From: Promethearchaeota archaeon
GTDB lineage: Archaea > Asgardarchaeota > Lokiarchaeia > Sigyniarchaeales > SOKP01
Length of the DNA stretch: 38,549 nucleotides
Assembly: GCA_019894885.1 (NCBI GenBank)
Contig: JAGXNP010000009.1
Span: 1-38,549 of the forward strand
Direction: 5' to 3'
Below are positions 8,686-16,360 of this stretch, in pieces. The notes under the pieces are model-generated. The model made no database searches. It had not been told where the DNA came from and saw nothing but the letters and a program-made list of their open reading frames with translations. The stretch's first letter is position 1; each line of letters starts with the position of its first letter. The translations under genes were made by a program, and so were the position numbers.

Positions 8686-9213
8686 ATGCCTAAAGATTCT
8701 ATTGCTTTAATCGGGTTTATGGCTACAGGTAAATCTATTGTAGGAAAAGCATTGAAGGATCATTTAGGAAAGAATTATACTTTTATAGAAACTGATCTCT
8801 TAATCGTGAAGATGGCAGGTAAATCAATTCCAAAAATATTTTCTGAAGACGGCGAAGCTTTGTTCAGAGAATATGAGCTTGAGGTGTGCAAAAAAGTAGC
8901 TCAATTAAAAAAATCGATTATATCTTGTGGTGGGGGAGTTGTATTAAATAAAGAAAATATTGAAATTTTAAAGCAGACATGCCAAATGGTTTTATTAACT
9001 GCCTCGCCCGAAGAAATATATAATAGAGCTATAAAAGATGGGAAAGAGAATAGACCTATTATAGATAAAGAAGACCCATATAAAGAAATAGAAAGTTTTT
9101 TACTTTATAGGAAACCCTATTATTATTCTGCAGCAGAAATTATTATTGATACTACACATAAATCGATTGAAAGAATTGTTAAGGAAATTCTTACGCGAAC
9201 TAAACTGCTTTAA
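8686..9213 (+). CDS. aroK: Shikimate kinase, bacterial AroK type
   Basis: Phosphorylates shikimate at O3. It is the P-loop NMP-kinase-fold enzyme of bacteria: IGFMATGKSIVG (Walker A), ETDLLI (substrate/Mg region, usually DTD), FREYE, CGGGVV and the lid motif ENRPII. Length is 175 residues. Many archaea use an unrelated GHMP-family shikimate kinase instead, so this gene may have been acquired from bacteria, although its A/T-rich composition now resembles its neighbours. It is transcribed alone from the TATA box at 8661. Confidence 0.92.
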   Translation: MPKDSIALIGFMATGKSIVGKALKDHLGKNYTFIETDLLIVKMAGKSIPKIFSEDGEALFREYELEVCKKVAQLKKSIISCGGGVVLNKENIEILKQTCQMVLLTASPEEIYNRAIKDGKENRPIIDKEDPYKEIESFLLYRKPYYYSAAEIIIDTTHKSIERIVKEILTRTKLL

Positions 9214-9246
9214 ATAATAAGAAAAAAAAAGTTGTTTTATGTTCAG

Positions 9247-9996
9247 TTATTTTTCAATCCTGTCTACTAGCCATTTTGGCATAATTAATGAGAGATAGGA
9301 GAATATAAAGAATAAAACCGCAAAGATCCACGCAATATAAACGAACTCAGAATAACCAGGATGATCAACAAATGTAATAAGTAGAGTGTCAAAAATAAAC
9401 ATTAAGAAAAAGGCAATCATAGAAATCATGGATAAAAACAAAAGCGTTAAACCAGCTTTTGCTTTAGCATCTTCTGTTTGTTTCCTTGCTTTTCTACAAA
9501 ATCCGGCAATGAAAATATAAACTATATAGGAATAAAGAATGACAGAAAGCGTTGTATAGAGTCGAATATTTAATTGTCCTACATAATCTTCAGGGGGTAC
9601 CCCCCACCAGTTCCAAGGAAGGAATAAAACGACAATTATGACAACTCCAAAAGCAATTAAAGGAACTAGTGCTTTTTTTCCTCTACTGGTAATTACTTCC
9701 GCAAAGACAAATAAAAAGATATCTGCTATTATCATCATGCTATAAGCAAACGGCAAAGAAAATCGATAAATCTCCTGAAAATAACCTGTCAGTACTGCTT
9801 CACCTAAACCAATAGTCAGAGCTATTAAAGCAACCGTAAGCAATATAAATACGACTGAAAGATAGAGGGGGGGATTTACTTTTCTCTCTCTCCACTTCTT
9901 TATCATCAATACTGTCATTACGATACTGAAAACAATAAGACCAATGTAATAGATGAAGATTGGCAAAATAATATTACTAAATGGTGTATATGTCAT
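9247..9996 (-). CDS. Seven-transmembrane protein of unknown function
   Basis: A 249-residue integral membrane protein with about seven hydrophobic segments, near residues 8-30, 44-65, 75-98, 108-127, 146-168, 180-207 and 217-242. There are no enzymatic motifs and no retinal-type lysine that I can place. Basic residues cluster after TM1 (KKWRERK) and between TM5 and TM6 (CRKARKQ), which suggests those loops are cytoplasmic. The layout recalls the 7-TM sensor domains fused to histidine kinases, but no output domain is attached. It is convergent with aroK, 33 bp away. Confidence 0.7.
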   Translation of the reverse strand: MTYTPFSNIILPIFIYYIGLIVFSIVMTVLMIKKWRERKVNPPLYLSVVFILLTVALIALTIGLGEAVLTGYFQEIYRFSLPFAYSMMIIADIFLFVFAEVITSRGKKALVPLIAFGVVIIVVLFLPWNWWGVPPEDYVGQLNIRLYTTLSVILYSYIVYIFIAGFCRKARKQTEDAKAKAGLTLLFLSMISMIAFFLMFIFDTLLITFVDHPGYSEFVYIAWIFAVLFFIFSYLSLIMPKWLVDRIEK

Positions 9997-10049
9997 ACAT
10001 ACATAATTTTAATTTTCTTTTAAAAATCTTTAGAGTATAATTTATTTAA

Positions 10050-10139
10050 ATGAAAATTGCTGTTGATAGAGATGCAATAGATTTTATTAGTTACCTGTTT
10101 AAAACAGCTATAACTCTTTTAGAAATTAATGATACATAA
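10050..10139 (+). pseudogene. 29-codon ORF, possible gene remnant
   Basis: ATG to TAA encodes a peptide beginning MKIAVDRDAIDFI and ending LLEINDT. It looks like the first strand and helix of a small HesB-like or similar protein whose remainder has been lost. There is no Shine-Dalgarno sequence. It may equally be a chance ORF. Confidence 0.2.
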
Positions 10140-10224
10140 AAATTATAAAAAAACTTATTAACTAATATAAGATAATTATTCTAGTCGGTTTTAGAATAAA
10201 TCATATATCTCAAAGTGTTGCGTC

Positions 10225-10644
10225 TTGGTTTCAAATAAAATTATACGAGACATATGGGTAATATCAGAAGGGGGTATAGTTGTTTTTAGTAGGGTTTATG
10301 AAAAAACTTTAGATGAACAACTTTTTGGAGCCCTATTAACTGCACTAAATTCGTTTGCTGAAGAAATCGCCCAAGACGGATTGTCCAACTTTGAATTGCG
10401 CGATATGCGCTTCACAATACTAAAAAGGGCTCATTTTATCTTTATTGCAAATTCAGATAATAAAATTAAATCGAAAAAAGTCCTTCAAGAATTACAAGAT
10501 GTAATGGACAAGTTCTTTACGGTGTACTCTAAAGAAACTATAGATAATTGGGATAACGATGTGTCTGTTTTTTCTAATTTTGATAAAGAAATTGAAGATT
10601 CTTTAGACGATCCGATAAAAAAAATGGAAAAGGCATTTTGGTAA
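10225..10644 (+). CDS. Longin-like domain protein
   Basis: A 139-residue protein with a longin/roadblock-type alpha-beta layout: a first strand IRDIWVISEGGIVVFSRVY, a helix FGALLTALNSFAEEIAQ, strands ELRDMRFTILKR and HFIFIANS, and a helix KKVLQELQDVMDKFFTVY. An acidic C-terminal tail follows. In eukaryotes such domains occur in SNAREs, adaptor complexes and GTPase regulators, and Asgard genomes carry many free-standing ones. The gene at 22690 has a similar N-terminus. The start is probably TTG; no alternative ATG lies upstream. The partner GTPase, if any, is not in the window. Confidence 0.7.
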   Translation: MVSNKIIRDIWVISEGGIVVFSRVYEKTLDEQLFGALLTALNSFAEEIAQDGLSNFELRDMRFTILKRAHFIFIANSDNKIKSKKVLQELQDVMDKFFTVYSKETIDNWDNDVSVFSNFDKEIEDSLDDPIKKMEKAFW

Positions 10645-10830
10645 TTTTATAAAATTTATACTGTTTTAACTATAGGATTAAAATCCTTGATTTCTCGACA
10701 ATATTCAACGCATTTCTGCGCATCTACCTATTTTTCAAGAAAAAGTTCGGAATAAGAACGCCATCGAACATATTTCTCGTATTGATTACTCACCATGGTT
10801 AACAATCCCAATAAATATTGATTTTTTATT

Positions 10831-10850
10831 TTATCTAATTTTATCTAATT
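10831..10850. repeat. Perfect tandem 10-mer TTATCTAATT x2
   Basis: Two exact adjacent copies of TTATCTAATT. The function is unknown. It is short and A/T-rich, so chance is possible. Confidence 0.7.
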
Positions 10851-10860
10851 ATATATGTTG

Positions 10861-10876
10861 AGATTCTCCAGAATCT
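10861..10876. repeat. 16-bp inverted repeat AGATTCT-CC-AGAATCT
   Basis: Perfect 7-bp arms with a 2-bp spacer. The shape suits a dimeric DNA-binding protein. It lies 50 bp before the direct-repeat array. Confidence 0.6.
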
Positions 10877-10926
10877 TGAATTTGATGAAAATCAAAACAT
10901 TTTATTATTTTTGGTTATTAAAAATT

Positions 10927-11044
10927 AGCTTTGTATAATAAAGTCTCATTTTTAAGGAGAAAAAAGATTTCTAATAAACTCTGTTGCATAAAGTTTAAAT
11001 ATTAATGTTGTCTATCTTTAATTGTAAACTCTGTAAGATAAAGT
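10927..11044. repeat. Three 18-bp direct repeats at exact 50-bp spacing
   Basis: Copies start at 10927, 10977 and 11027. They follow the pattern RCTYTGT-N3-ATAAAGT; the second and third copies share AACTCTGT and the first has AGCTTTGT. ATAAAGT is identical in all three. Copies 1 and 3 also share the following TCATTTTT(T)AAG. Spacing of 50 bp is close to five helical turns, which would place the sites on one face of the DNA. Confidence 0.7.
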
Positions 11045-11130
11045 ATCATTTTTTAAGAGAAGAAAGCTTTAATTCATAAATTAAAAAATTAATTAGTTCA
11101 ATTTTGGTTTGAAAAAAAGTAAAAAAAAAG

Positions 11131-11391
11131 ATGAAAAATATGGATAAATATCAAAAAATGGCCATAGGAATTTTGATAGTGGGAGTTTCTATAGCATTGA
11201 TATATGTTTTCGTTGTATTTGGTGGAACTGGAATCAATGGACCTAGTTCTGATGACTCTGGGTTTCCATTTTTTATTATATATTCGAGTTGGCCGGCAAT
11301 TTTTGTGGCAATTTCTGTATCAATTATAGCCCAGAAAAGACAGGAAGCAAAAAGGAAAGAAGAAGAGTTAAGAAATCAATTAGAGGAGTAA
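11131..11391 (+). CDS. Small two-TM membrane protein
   Basis: An 86-residue protein with a basic N-terminus (MKNMDKYQKM), a hydrophobic segment at about 11-31, a Gly/Asp loop (GGTGINGPSSDDSG), a second hydrophobic segment at about 46-65, and a charged C-terminal helix (QKRQEAKRKEEELRNQLEE). Function is unknown. It is the first gene of a plus-strand run that continues through two more small membrane proteins into an ABC exporter. The ATG follows A-rich sequence without an obvious Shine-Dalgarno site, so the start is only the first ATG available. Confidence 0.6.
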   Translation: MKNMDKYQKMAIGILIVGVSIALIYVFVVFGGTGINGPSSDDSGFPFFIIYSSWPAIFVAISVSIIAQKRQEAKRKEEELRNQLEE

Positions 11392-11396
11392 AAAAA

Positions 11397-11606
11397 ATGC
11401 TTTTTAAGAAGAAAAAAGAAGAAATGTTTATTATTGGCATGTTTTCCCTTTTAATAGCTATTTTATTAGGGAGATTCGGTGGACAATATGTTTTAACTGA
11501 TTTTCTGGAAGGATTGTTAACAGGAATCTCCTTAGTAATGAATCTATGTTTTTTAGTTAGGTACGGAAAAGAAAGAAGAATGAATGATAAAATATCGCAA
11601 AATTAG
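11397..11606 (+). CDS. Small two-TM membrane protein
   Basis: A 69-residue protein: a basic start (MLFKKKKEE), TM1 FIIGMFSLLIAILLGRF, a short loop, TM2 GLLTGISLVMNLCFLVRY, and a basic end. The ORF track extends it to 11289, but GAGGAG overlaps the end of the previous gene and lies 8 bp before the ATG at 11397, so the longer ORF is not real. It lies 5 bp after the preceding gene and is therefore co-transcribed. The size and layout recall small membrane proteins that accompany ABC-2 exporters and winged-helix regulators. No specific function can be given. Confidence 0.7.
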   Translation: MLFKKKKEEMFIIGMFSLLIAILLGRFGGQYVLTDFLEGLLTGISLVMNLCFLVRYGKERRMNDKISQN

Positions 11607-11618
11607 GAGTTAAAGAAA

Positions 11619-11744
11619 ATGTTTACAATAAATAGGAGGGGTGGGTATAAAATATCAATTTATATTATTATTTGGGTTCCTATCCTCTTTGTTTCATCTA
11701 TTTCCTCACGAGTATATTTTTCAAATGTACTATTAATAAATTAA
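11619..11744 (+). CDS. 41-residue membrane microprotein
   Basis: Too short for the ORF track. ATG to TAA encodes a basic N-terminus (MFTINRRGGYK), one hydrophobic segment (ISIYIIIWVPILFVSSI) and a short tail. AGGAGTT lies 8 bp before the ATG, and the gene starts 12 bp after its neighbour, so it fits the operon. A second GGAGG inside the gene is coincidental. With no homologue to compare, the call rests on the ribosome site, the position and the clear transmembrane pattern. Confidence 0.5.
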   Translation: MFTINRRGGYKISIYIIIWVPILFVSSISSRVYFSNVLLIN

Positions 11745-11782
11745 AAATAAAAATTAAATAAAAAAAGAGATGATAAAAAAAA

Positions 11783-12622
11783 ATGACTGAAAGTTATGCT
11801 ATAATTGCTAACGATCTGACAAAAAATTTCGGTAAGGTCTGTGCGGTTAACAAGCTTAACTTAAAAATCCCATATGGTAAAACTTATGGATTGCTCGGCC
11901 CAAATGGAGCAGGTAAAACCACGACTGTTAGGATGTTTAACGCTATTATTTCAAATACTTCTGGTAACGCTTCGGTCGGTGGTTATGATTTACTTACTCA
12001 GAACGAAGATATCAGAAGAATTTGCGGATTTTTACCCGAATCTCCTGGTTTATATTCCAAGCTTAGCGCAAAAGAATTCTTAGAATTTATCGGAGAATTG
12101 TATTATTTGCCAAAAGATATAATTTCCGTCCGTATAAATGAGTTACTGGAGCTTTTTGATTTAGAAGGTAGAGAAAACGATCTCTTAGAAGGATATTCTA
12201 GGGGTATGAAACAAAAAGTTTGTTTATGTGCAGCACTAATCCAAGATCCTGAAATCATATTCTTAGACGAGCCTACATCGAATTTAGATCCTGCAACTGC
12301 AAGAATGGTAAAGAATCTCATTTCCGAACTAGCCAAAAAAGCAGAGAAAACTGTTTTTATTTGTACTCACCTTCTTGATTCCGCAGAAGAATTATGCGAT
12401 ATTATCGGTATTATCGTTAATGGTGAGCTTAAAATGGAAGGGACTCCAAAAGAAATAATTGAGTCAGTTGGCGCCAAAGACTTAGAAGAAGCTTACCTAA
12501 AGATTACTGGAGCCTCTCATATTGACGATTTATTAGCGTGGAGAGAAGAAAACTCGAATAACAACACCGTTAATAACAAAAGGCAGAAGAAAAGCAAGAA
12601 AAAAAACAAAACTTCGAGGTAG
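11783..12622 (+). CDS. ABC transporter ATP-binding protein, ABC-2 exporter type
   Basis: A 279-residue ATPase that powers the permease encoded 7 bp downstream. Walker A is GPNGAGKTT, the signature is YSRGMKQK (the variant common in ABC-2 exporters rather than LSGG), Walker B is IIFLDEPTSNLDP, and the H-loop is CTHLL. FLPESPGLYSKLSAKEFLEF matches the Q-loop region of drug/lipid/peptide-type CcmA-like ATPases. The C-terminus is a Lys-rich tail, which is unusual and may bind membrane or nucleic acid. Three membrane microproteins precede it and three paralogous multi-TM proteins follow the permease. The substrate is unknown. Confidence 0.93.
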   Translation: MTESYAIIANDLTKNFGKVCAVNKLNLKIPYGKTYGLLGPNGAGKTTTVRMFNAIISNTSGNASVGGYDLLTQNEDIRRICGFLPESPGLYSKLSAKEFLEFIGELYYLPKDIISVRINELLELFDLEGRENDLLEGYSRGMKQKVCLCAALIQDPEIIFLDEPTSNLDPATARMVKNLISELAKKAEKTVFICTHLLDSAEELCDIIGIIVNGELKMEGTPKEIIESVGAKDLEEAYLKITGASHIDDLLAWREENSNNNTVNNKRQKKSKKKNKTSR

Positions 12623-12629
12623 ATTTTAT

Positions 12630-14309
12630 ATGACTTTATTGACCACTGAAAAGAAGTTAGAATCATCTGAAAGCACAAGTGTTCAGAATAGAATACTTGA
12701 ACTGCAATATGAAAAAAAGAGCTTATGGAGAGTAATAGCAAAGAACGAGATTAGGGTAAGAACAAGCAGTTTTCGAAACCACCGAAAATCAATCTTTATC
12801 CTAGTGTATGCACTGTTATTCTTATGGGCGTTTGTAATCGCTCCCTTCATATTTGACATGTTTATGCCTACTTTGGCAGCTCAGTATTCAACCATTTTTA
12901 AGCCTGTAGTTGCAATACTCATTGAGACTTTCATGATGACTTTCTTTTTAATCCTGGTGATGTACCCCTTGAATAATGTATACAGAGAAATGGAAGTTGG
13001 ATTTAAAGAATCATTATTAGCGACTCCGGTTAAAGCAAATGATATTTTTCTTGGAGAATTTTTAGGTAAAGCGCCTTTGTATTCAATGGTGATATTAATC
13101 TTGGCTCCTATAGTAGTTGGTATGGTAAATCCGCTTATAGATATAACAATTGTTCAATACATCGTAATATATGGAAGTGTTTTTGGACTTTTATATTTTG
13201 CAAACTTGGTTGGATCAATATTAGCAAGTTGGCTTGAACATAAAATATCCAAAAGCGAAAAAGCAAGGGATTTAGGGAAGGCTTTGATAATGATTTTCAC
13301 GATTATAATGATAGTCATAATGTACGGAGTGATATTCTTCCTCAACGAACTGATGGCAAATCCAGAATTAAAGAATTGGTTAGCCTTTTACCCCTCGCTA
13401 TGGTTTTCAAACATTATTCTATACAGCATAGATCCGATTTTACTTGACGCGTTTATTTTGAATATTTGGATAAGTCTTCTATTAGTAATAGTCATTCCTA
13501 TAACCATCTTATATCTTTCTTATAGTAAAGCTGAAGTTTTCTATAGTTTAGAAGGGGGAATCGAAAAAAGTAGCATTACAGTTGTAGAACGCGAAAATTT
13601 CTTCTATAAGATTGTCAGGAGAGTAATTAGTCGTAAATGGGCAGGTTTAACTGTTATGCAACTAAAAAGATTTTTACGCAAGAAAGCAAATTATGCAAAA
13701 ATTGCCTATGTCGTTGGACTTTTAGGATTTATGACTTGGTTTATAGCTGCAAATACATCAGATATTTTCGGTATATCGTTTGGAACGACCATATTAATCG
13801 CTATTGGAGGAGGGATCGGAAGTATGATGCTTGGACATCTTGGTTTCGTAGATTCGAAGGATTTAATCTGGGTCTATAAAAGATCACCAAGAGGAATAAA
13901 AGGTTTAGTTTATTCTTACTTACTTGCCATGTTTATTTTGAACATATTCATTGCGGCGTCCATTTCGATTATATTCAACATAGTTGCAAACCTCGATATT
14001 GTTAACACTATTATATTCTTTGTAGAATTTTTGATCTTTTCGCAGATATCAATGTGTCAAGCTATGGGAATTGAATGTATTTCCCCGGCTTATGGAGAAA
14101 AAGATTCAAATATGAAAAGCAACGCTATGATTTCCATGCTTCTCCTACAACCCTTAATCTTCATACCTATAATGATGTTGATATTCATTGATGTAGATTC
14201 TTGGACTATGAAAATGGTAATTTCACATGGGGTAATCTTCCTCTATAATTTTTGCACAAGCATTCCATTATTAATATTTGGTATGAAGAAATTAAATAAA
14301 ATAGAATAA
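12630..14309 (+). CDS. ABC-2-type permease, large
   Basis: A 559-residue membrane protein with roughly twelve hydrophobic segments in two halves joined near residue 300, consistent with a duplicated ABC-2 permease in one chain. The motif EMEVGFKESLLATPVKANDIFLGEFLGK in the first cytoplasmic loop is the conserved coupling-helix region of ABC-2 exporters. A cytoplasmic stretch VVERENFFYKIVRRVISRKW separates the halves. The gene begins 7 bp after the ATPase behind GAGGT. It probably forms the transport channel with that ATPase; substrate and direction (presumably export) are inferred from family. Confidence 0.9.
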   Translation: MTLLTTEKKLESSESTSVQNRILELQYEKKSLWRVIAKNEIRVRTSSFRNHRKSIFILVYALLFLWAFVIAPFIFDMFMPTLAAQYSTIFKPVVAILIETFMMTFFLILVMYPLNNVYREMEVGFKESLLATPVKANDIFLGEFLGKAPLYSMVILILAPIVVGMVNPLIDITIVQYIVIYGSVFGLLYFANLVGSILASWLEHKISKSEKARDLGKALIMIFTIIMIVIMYGVIFFLNELMANPELKNWLAFYPSLWFSNIILYSIDPILLDAFILNIWISLLLVIVIPITILYLSYSKAEVFYSLEGGIEKSSITVVERENFFYKIVRRVISRKWAGLTVMQLKRFLRKKANYAKIAYVVGLLGFMTWFIAANTSDIFGISFGTTILIAIGGGIGSMMLGHLGFVDSKDLIWVYKRSPRGIKGLVYSYLLAMFILNIFIAASISIIFNIVANLDIVNTIIFFVEFLIFSQISMCQAMGIECISPAYGEKDSNMKSNAMISMLLLQPLIFIPIMMLIFIDVDSWTMKMVISHGVIFLYNFCTSIPLLIFGMKKLNKIE

Positions 14310-14398
14310 AAAGAGGTGAACTAAAAACTTCCTTTTATTCTATAAATTTTTGTTATTAATTACAAAATAAAAATAAATAAATGAAATTATTGCGTAAG

Positions 14399-14415
14399 GT
14401 GTACAGTAATTACAC
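14399..14415. promoter_or_regulatory. Candidate operator GTGTA-N7-TACAC
   Basis: A 17-bp inverted repeat with 5-bp arms lies 25 bp before the ATT start of the first multi-TM paralogue. It contains the smaller palindrome GTAATTAC. This is a plausible site for the winged-helix regulator encoded at the end of the same operon. Confidence 0.4.
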
Positions 14416-14440
14416 ATTCAAGATGTAAGGTGATAAAAAC

Positions 14441-15064
14441 ATTAATCAAGAAATTGGGCTTGATGAACTAGAGAAGAAAGCGTGGAGGACTACTTTTGAT
14501 GATGGAATCATGGATATATACTTTGGAATTTTAATCGCAAGTTTTGCTCCTAGTCTTTCCCTTACTGAAATTTTACCCTTTCCTTTAAATGTCTTGTTGG
14601 GGCCAATAATGATTGGATTTGGTCTCGCTTTTTTTATTCTTAGCAAGAAGTTTCTTATTAAACCGCGCATAGGAGTTGTAAAATTTGGTCGTAAACGAAA
14701 AGTCAGAAAAAGGAGAACAATGGTAGTTTTATCAATTAATATAGTGATTCTACTAATCCTATTTCTTCTCAGAGTATCTGACATCGGAGGAAGTTTTAGT
14801 CTCCCCTTCCTCATAGAAGGCTATTTGTTTTTAACTGTTCCACTATGCATCGTGGCTTATTTTCTGCAATTTACTCGGTTATATATTTATGGTTTTCTAT
14901 TGGGATCTGGATTTTTTTTAGCAGATATTTCTTCAATTATCGTACCAATCCCTTATAACTTTTTATTCACATATCTTCTACTAGGAGGTATTATTGTCAT
15001 AATAGGTGTTACATATCTGATTCGATTTCTAAGAAAGTATCCATTACCAAGAGAGGAGACATAA
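14441..15064 (+). CDS. Multi-TM protein with DGxxDIYFG motif (paralogue 1), ATT start
   Basis: About 207 residues. The ORF track begins at MDIYFG (14510), but the frame runs back to ATT at 14441 and reads INQEIGLDELEKKAWRTTFD. This aligns residue for residue with the N-termini of the next two genes (NEYIDVKEMEKKAW, NEHIDLKGLEKKAW). In-frame TAA lies just upstream, no ATG, GTG or TTG is available, and AGGTGAT sits 7 bp before the ATT. Six hydrophobic segments follow, with a basic cytoplasmic loop KPRIGVVKFGRKRKVRKR after the second. Function unknown; the three paralogues and a regulator form one operon. Confidence 0.8.
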   Translation: MNQEIGLDELEKKAWRTTFDDGIMDIYFGILIASFAPSLSLTEILPFPLNVLLGPIMIGFGLAFFILSKKFLIKPRIGVVKFGRKRKVRKRRTMVVLSINIVILLILFLLRVSDIGGSFSLPFLIEGYLFLTVPLCIVAYFLQFTRLYIYGFLLGSGFFLADISSIIVPIPYNFLFTYLLLGGIIVIIGVTYLIRFLRKYPLPREET

Positions 15065-15069
15065 CAGAA

Positions 15070-15714
15070 GTGAACGAATATATTGATGTAAAAGAAATGG
15101 AAAAAAAAGCGTGGAAATCTACTTTTCAAGATGGTTTATGGGACATATATTTTGGTTTGATAATCGCAGGGATAGGTTTTTCTTGGTTGGGGGGATTTTT
15201 TGGACTACCAGAGACTGTGAATGTTTTAGTCACTGTTTTCAGTTGGGATATTGGAGCGATGCTCATTTTTTTTCTTGGTAAGAAATACATTACTCGGCCT
15301 AGGATGGGTTTTGTTAAATTTGGGCAAATACGAAAAAAGCGAAATAAATTTTTAGCACTATTTATGGGTTTGATGGTTGCTCTTACTTTCATAACATTTA
15401 TATTTACATTATTAGGTATGTTTCAATTGCAGTTACCAGAATTCTTGGTTATGTTATTAATAGGACTACTATTTATTACAGTGCCTTTTAGCGTATTAGC
15501 ATATTTCCTACAATTAAAGCGTTTGTGTTTATACGCTTTATTAGGAGGTTTAGGTTTATTTATTAGTGAACTATTACTGCCAATTTTTGGGGCACCATAT
15601 CATGAAATTATACCGTTTGGAGGGATAGGATTAGTTATTACAATCACAGGACTAATCATTTTTATTAAGTTTCTTAAAAGATATTCACTAAAGGAAGACG
15701 AGGGATTAAATTAG
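15070..15714 (+). CDS. Multi-TM protein with DGxWDIYFG motif (paralogue 2)
   Basis: 214 residues, GTG start, 5 bp after paralogue 1 and preceded by GAGAGGAG. It has the shared N-terminal signature KKAWKSTFQDGLWDIYFG, then about six hydrophobic segments. The conserved loop TRPRMGFVKFGQIRKKRNK sits between TM2 and TM3, and an IYALLGG-like segment follows later. The family resembles membrane proteins of unknown function found with small winged-helix regulators in archaea and Bacillales. Divergence among the three copies is highest in the hydrophobic segments, and the two motifs are preserved. Confidence 0.75.
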   Translation: MNEYIDVKEMEKKAWKSTFQDGLWDIYFGLIIAGIGFSWLGGFFGLPETVNVLVTVFSWDIGAMLIFFLGKKYITRPRMGFVKFGQIRKKRNKFLALFMGLMVALTFITFIFTLLGMFQLQLPEFLVMLLIGLLFITVPFSVLAYFLQLKRLCLYALLGGLGLFISELLLPIFGAPYHEIIPFGGIGLVITITGLIIFIKFLKRYSLKEDEGLN

Positions 15715-16350
15715 GTGAATGAGCATATTGATCTAAAGGGATTGGAAAAGAAAGCCTGGAGATCAGCTTTTCAAGATGGTATTTGGGACATATATTTTGG
15801 TTGGTTATTTTTAGGATTGGCGATTGCTCCTTTTGGAGATACTTTTGGTTTGCCTGCAGAATTAGGTAGTATGATAATCGTACTTTGCTGGAATTCAATG
15901 GCAGTACTATTCTTAATTTTAGGCAAGAAATTTATTACGATACCTCGTATGGGTTTTGTTAAATTTGGTGCCAAAAGAAAAAAAATGAAGAAAAGACTCT
16001 TAGCATTTTTAATTTTTAACGTAATCTTAGCTTTTTTGCTACTATTTATAAACATAAGTGGATTTTTCAAAGCGTTAAATATAGGAGGTTTAACCGAACC
16101 ACTAGTTATTGGATTAATATTAATAACAGTTCCTCTAAGTATCTTAGCTTATTTTTTAGAATTTCATAGATTATATGTATATGCTATTTTCTTCGGATTA
16201 GGTTTTTTCAACTCAGAACTATTATATCCTTTGGTAGGTTCTCCTTTAGACTTGTTTTTGAGTCAAGGTTCGGTAGGGATTGCTATCATTTCTATTGGTT
16301 TAGTTTATTTCGTTCAGTTCCTCCGTAAATACTCATCATCGCAAAAGTAG
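15715..16350 (+). CDS. Multi-TM protein with DGxWDIYFG motif (paralogue 3)
   Basis: 211 residues. GTG follows the stop codon of paralogue 2 directly and aligns with its GTG start. The signature is KKAWRSAFQDGIWDIYFGWLF, followed by six hydrophobic segments, the loop IPRMGFVKFGAKRKKMKKR, and the C-terminal QFLRKYSSSQK that matches the ends of the other copies (RFLRKYP, KFLKRYS). The stop overlaps the Shine-Dalgarno sequence of the next gene, the winged-helix regulator. Three tandem copies suggest either a hetero-oligomer or dosage expansion. Confidence 0.75.
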   Translation: MNEHIDLKGLEKKAWRSAFQDGIWDIYFGWLFLGLAIAPFGDTFGLPAELGSMIIVLCWNSMAVLFLILGKKFITIPRMGFVKFGAKRKKMKKRLLAFLIFNVILAFLLLFINISGFFKALNIGGLTEPLVIGLILITVPLSILAYFLEFHRLYVYAIFFGLGFFNSELLYPLVGSPLDLFLSQGSVGIAIISIGLVYFVQFLRKYSSSQK

Positions 16351-16360
16351 GTGATATCCA

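Larger units (their letters stand above)
10645..11130 (+). promoter_or_regulatory. 486-bp gene-free region rich in short repeats
   Basis: No coding region is supported here. It holds a perfect tandem 10-mer, a 16-bp inverted repeat and three 18-bp direct repeats at 50-bp spacing, listed separately. It sits directly upstream of the membrane/ABC-exporter module and is the most likely control region for it. Confidence 0.6.

Noticed and set aside
10927-11044. CRISPR array
   Set aside because: There are only three 18-bp imperfect repeats, far shorter than CRISPR repeats, and no cas gene is in the window.
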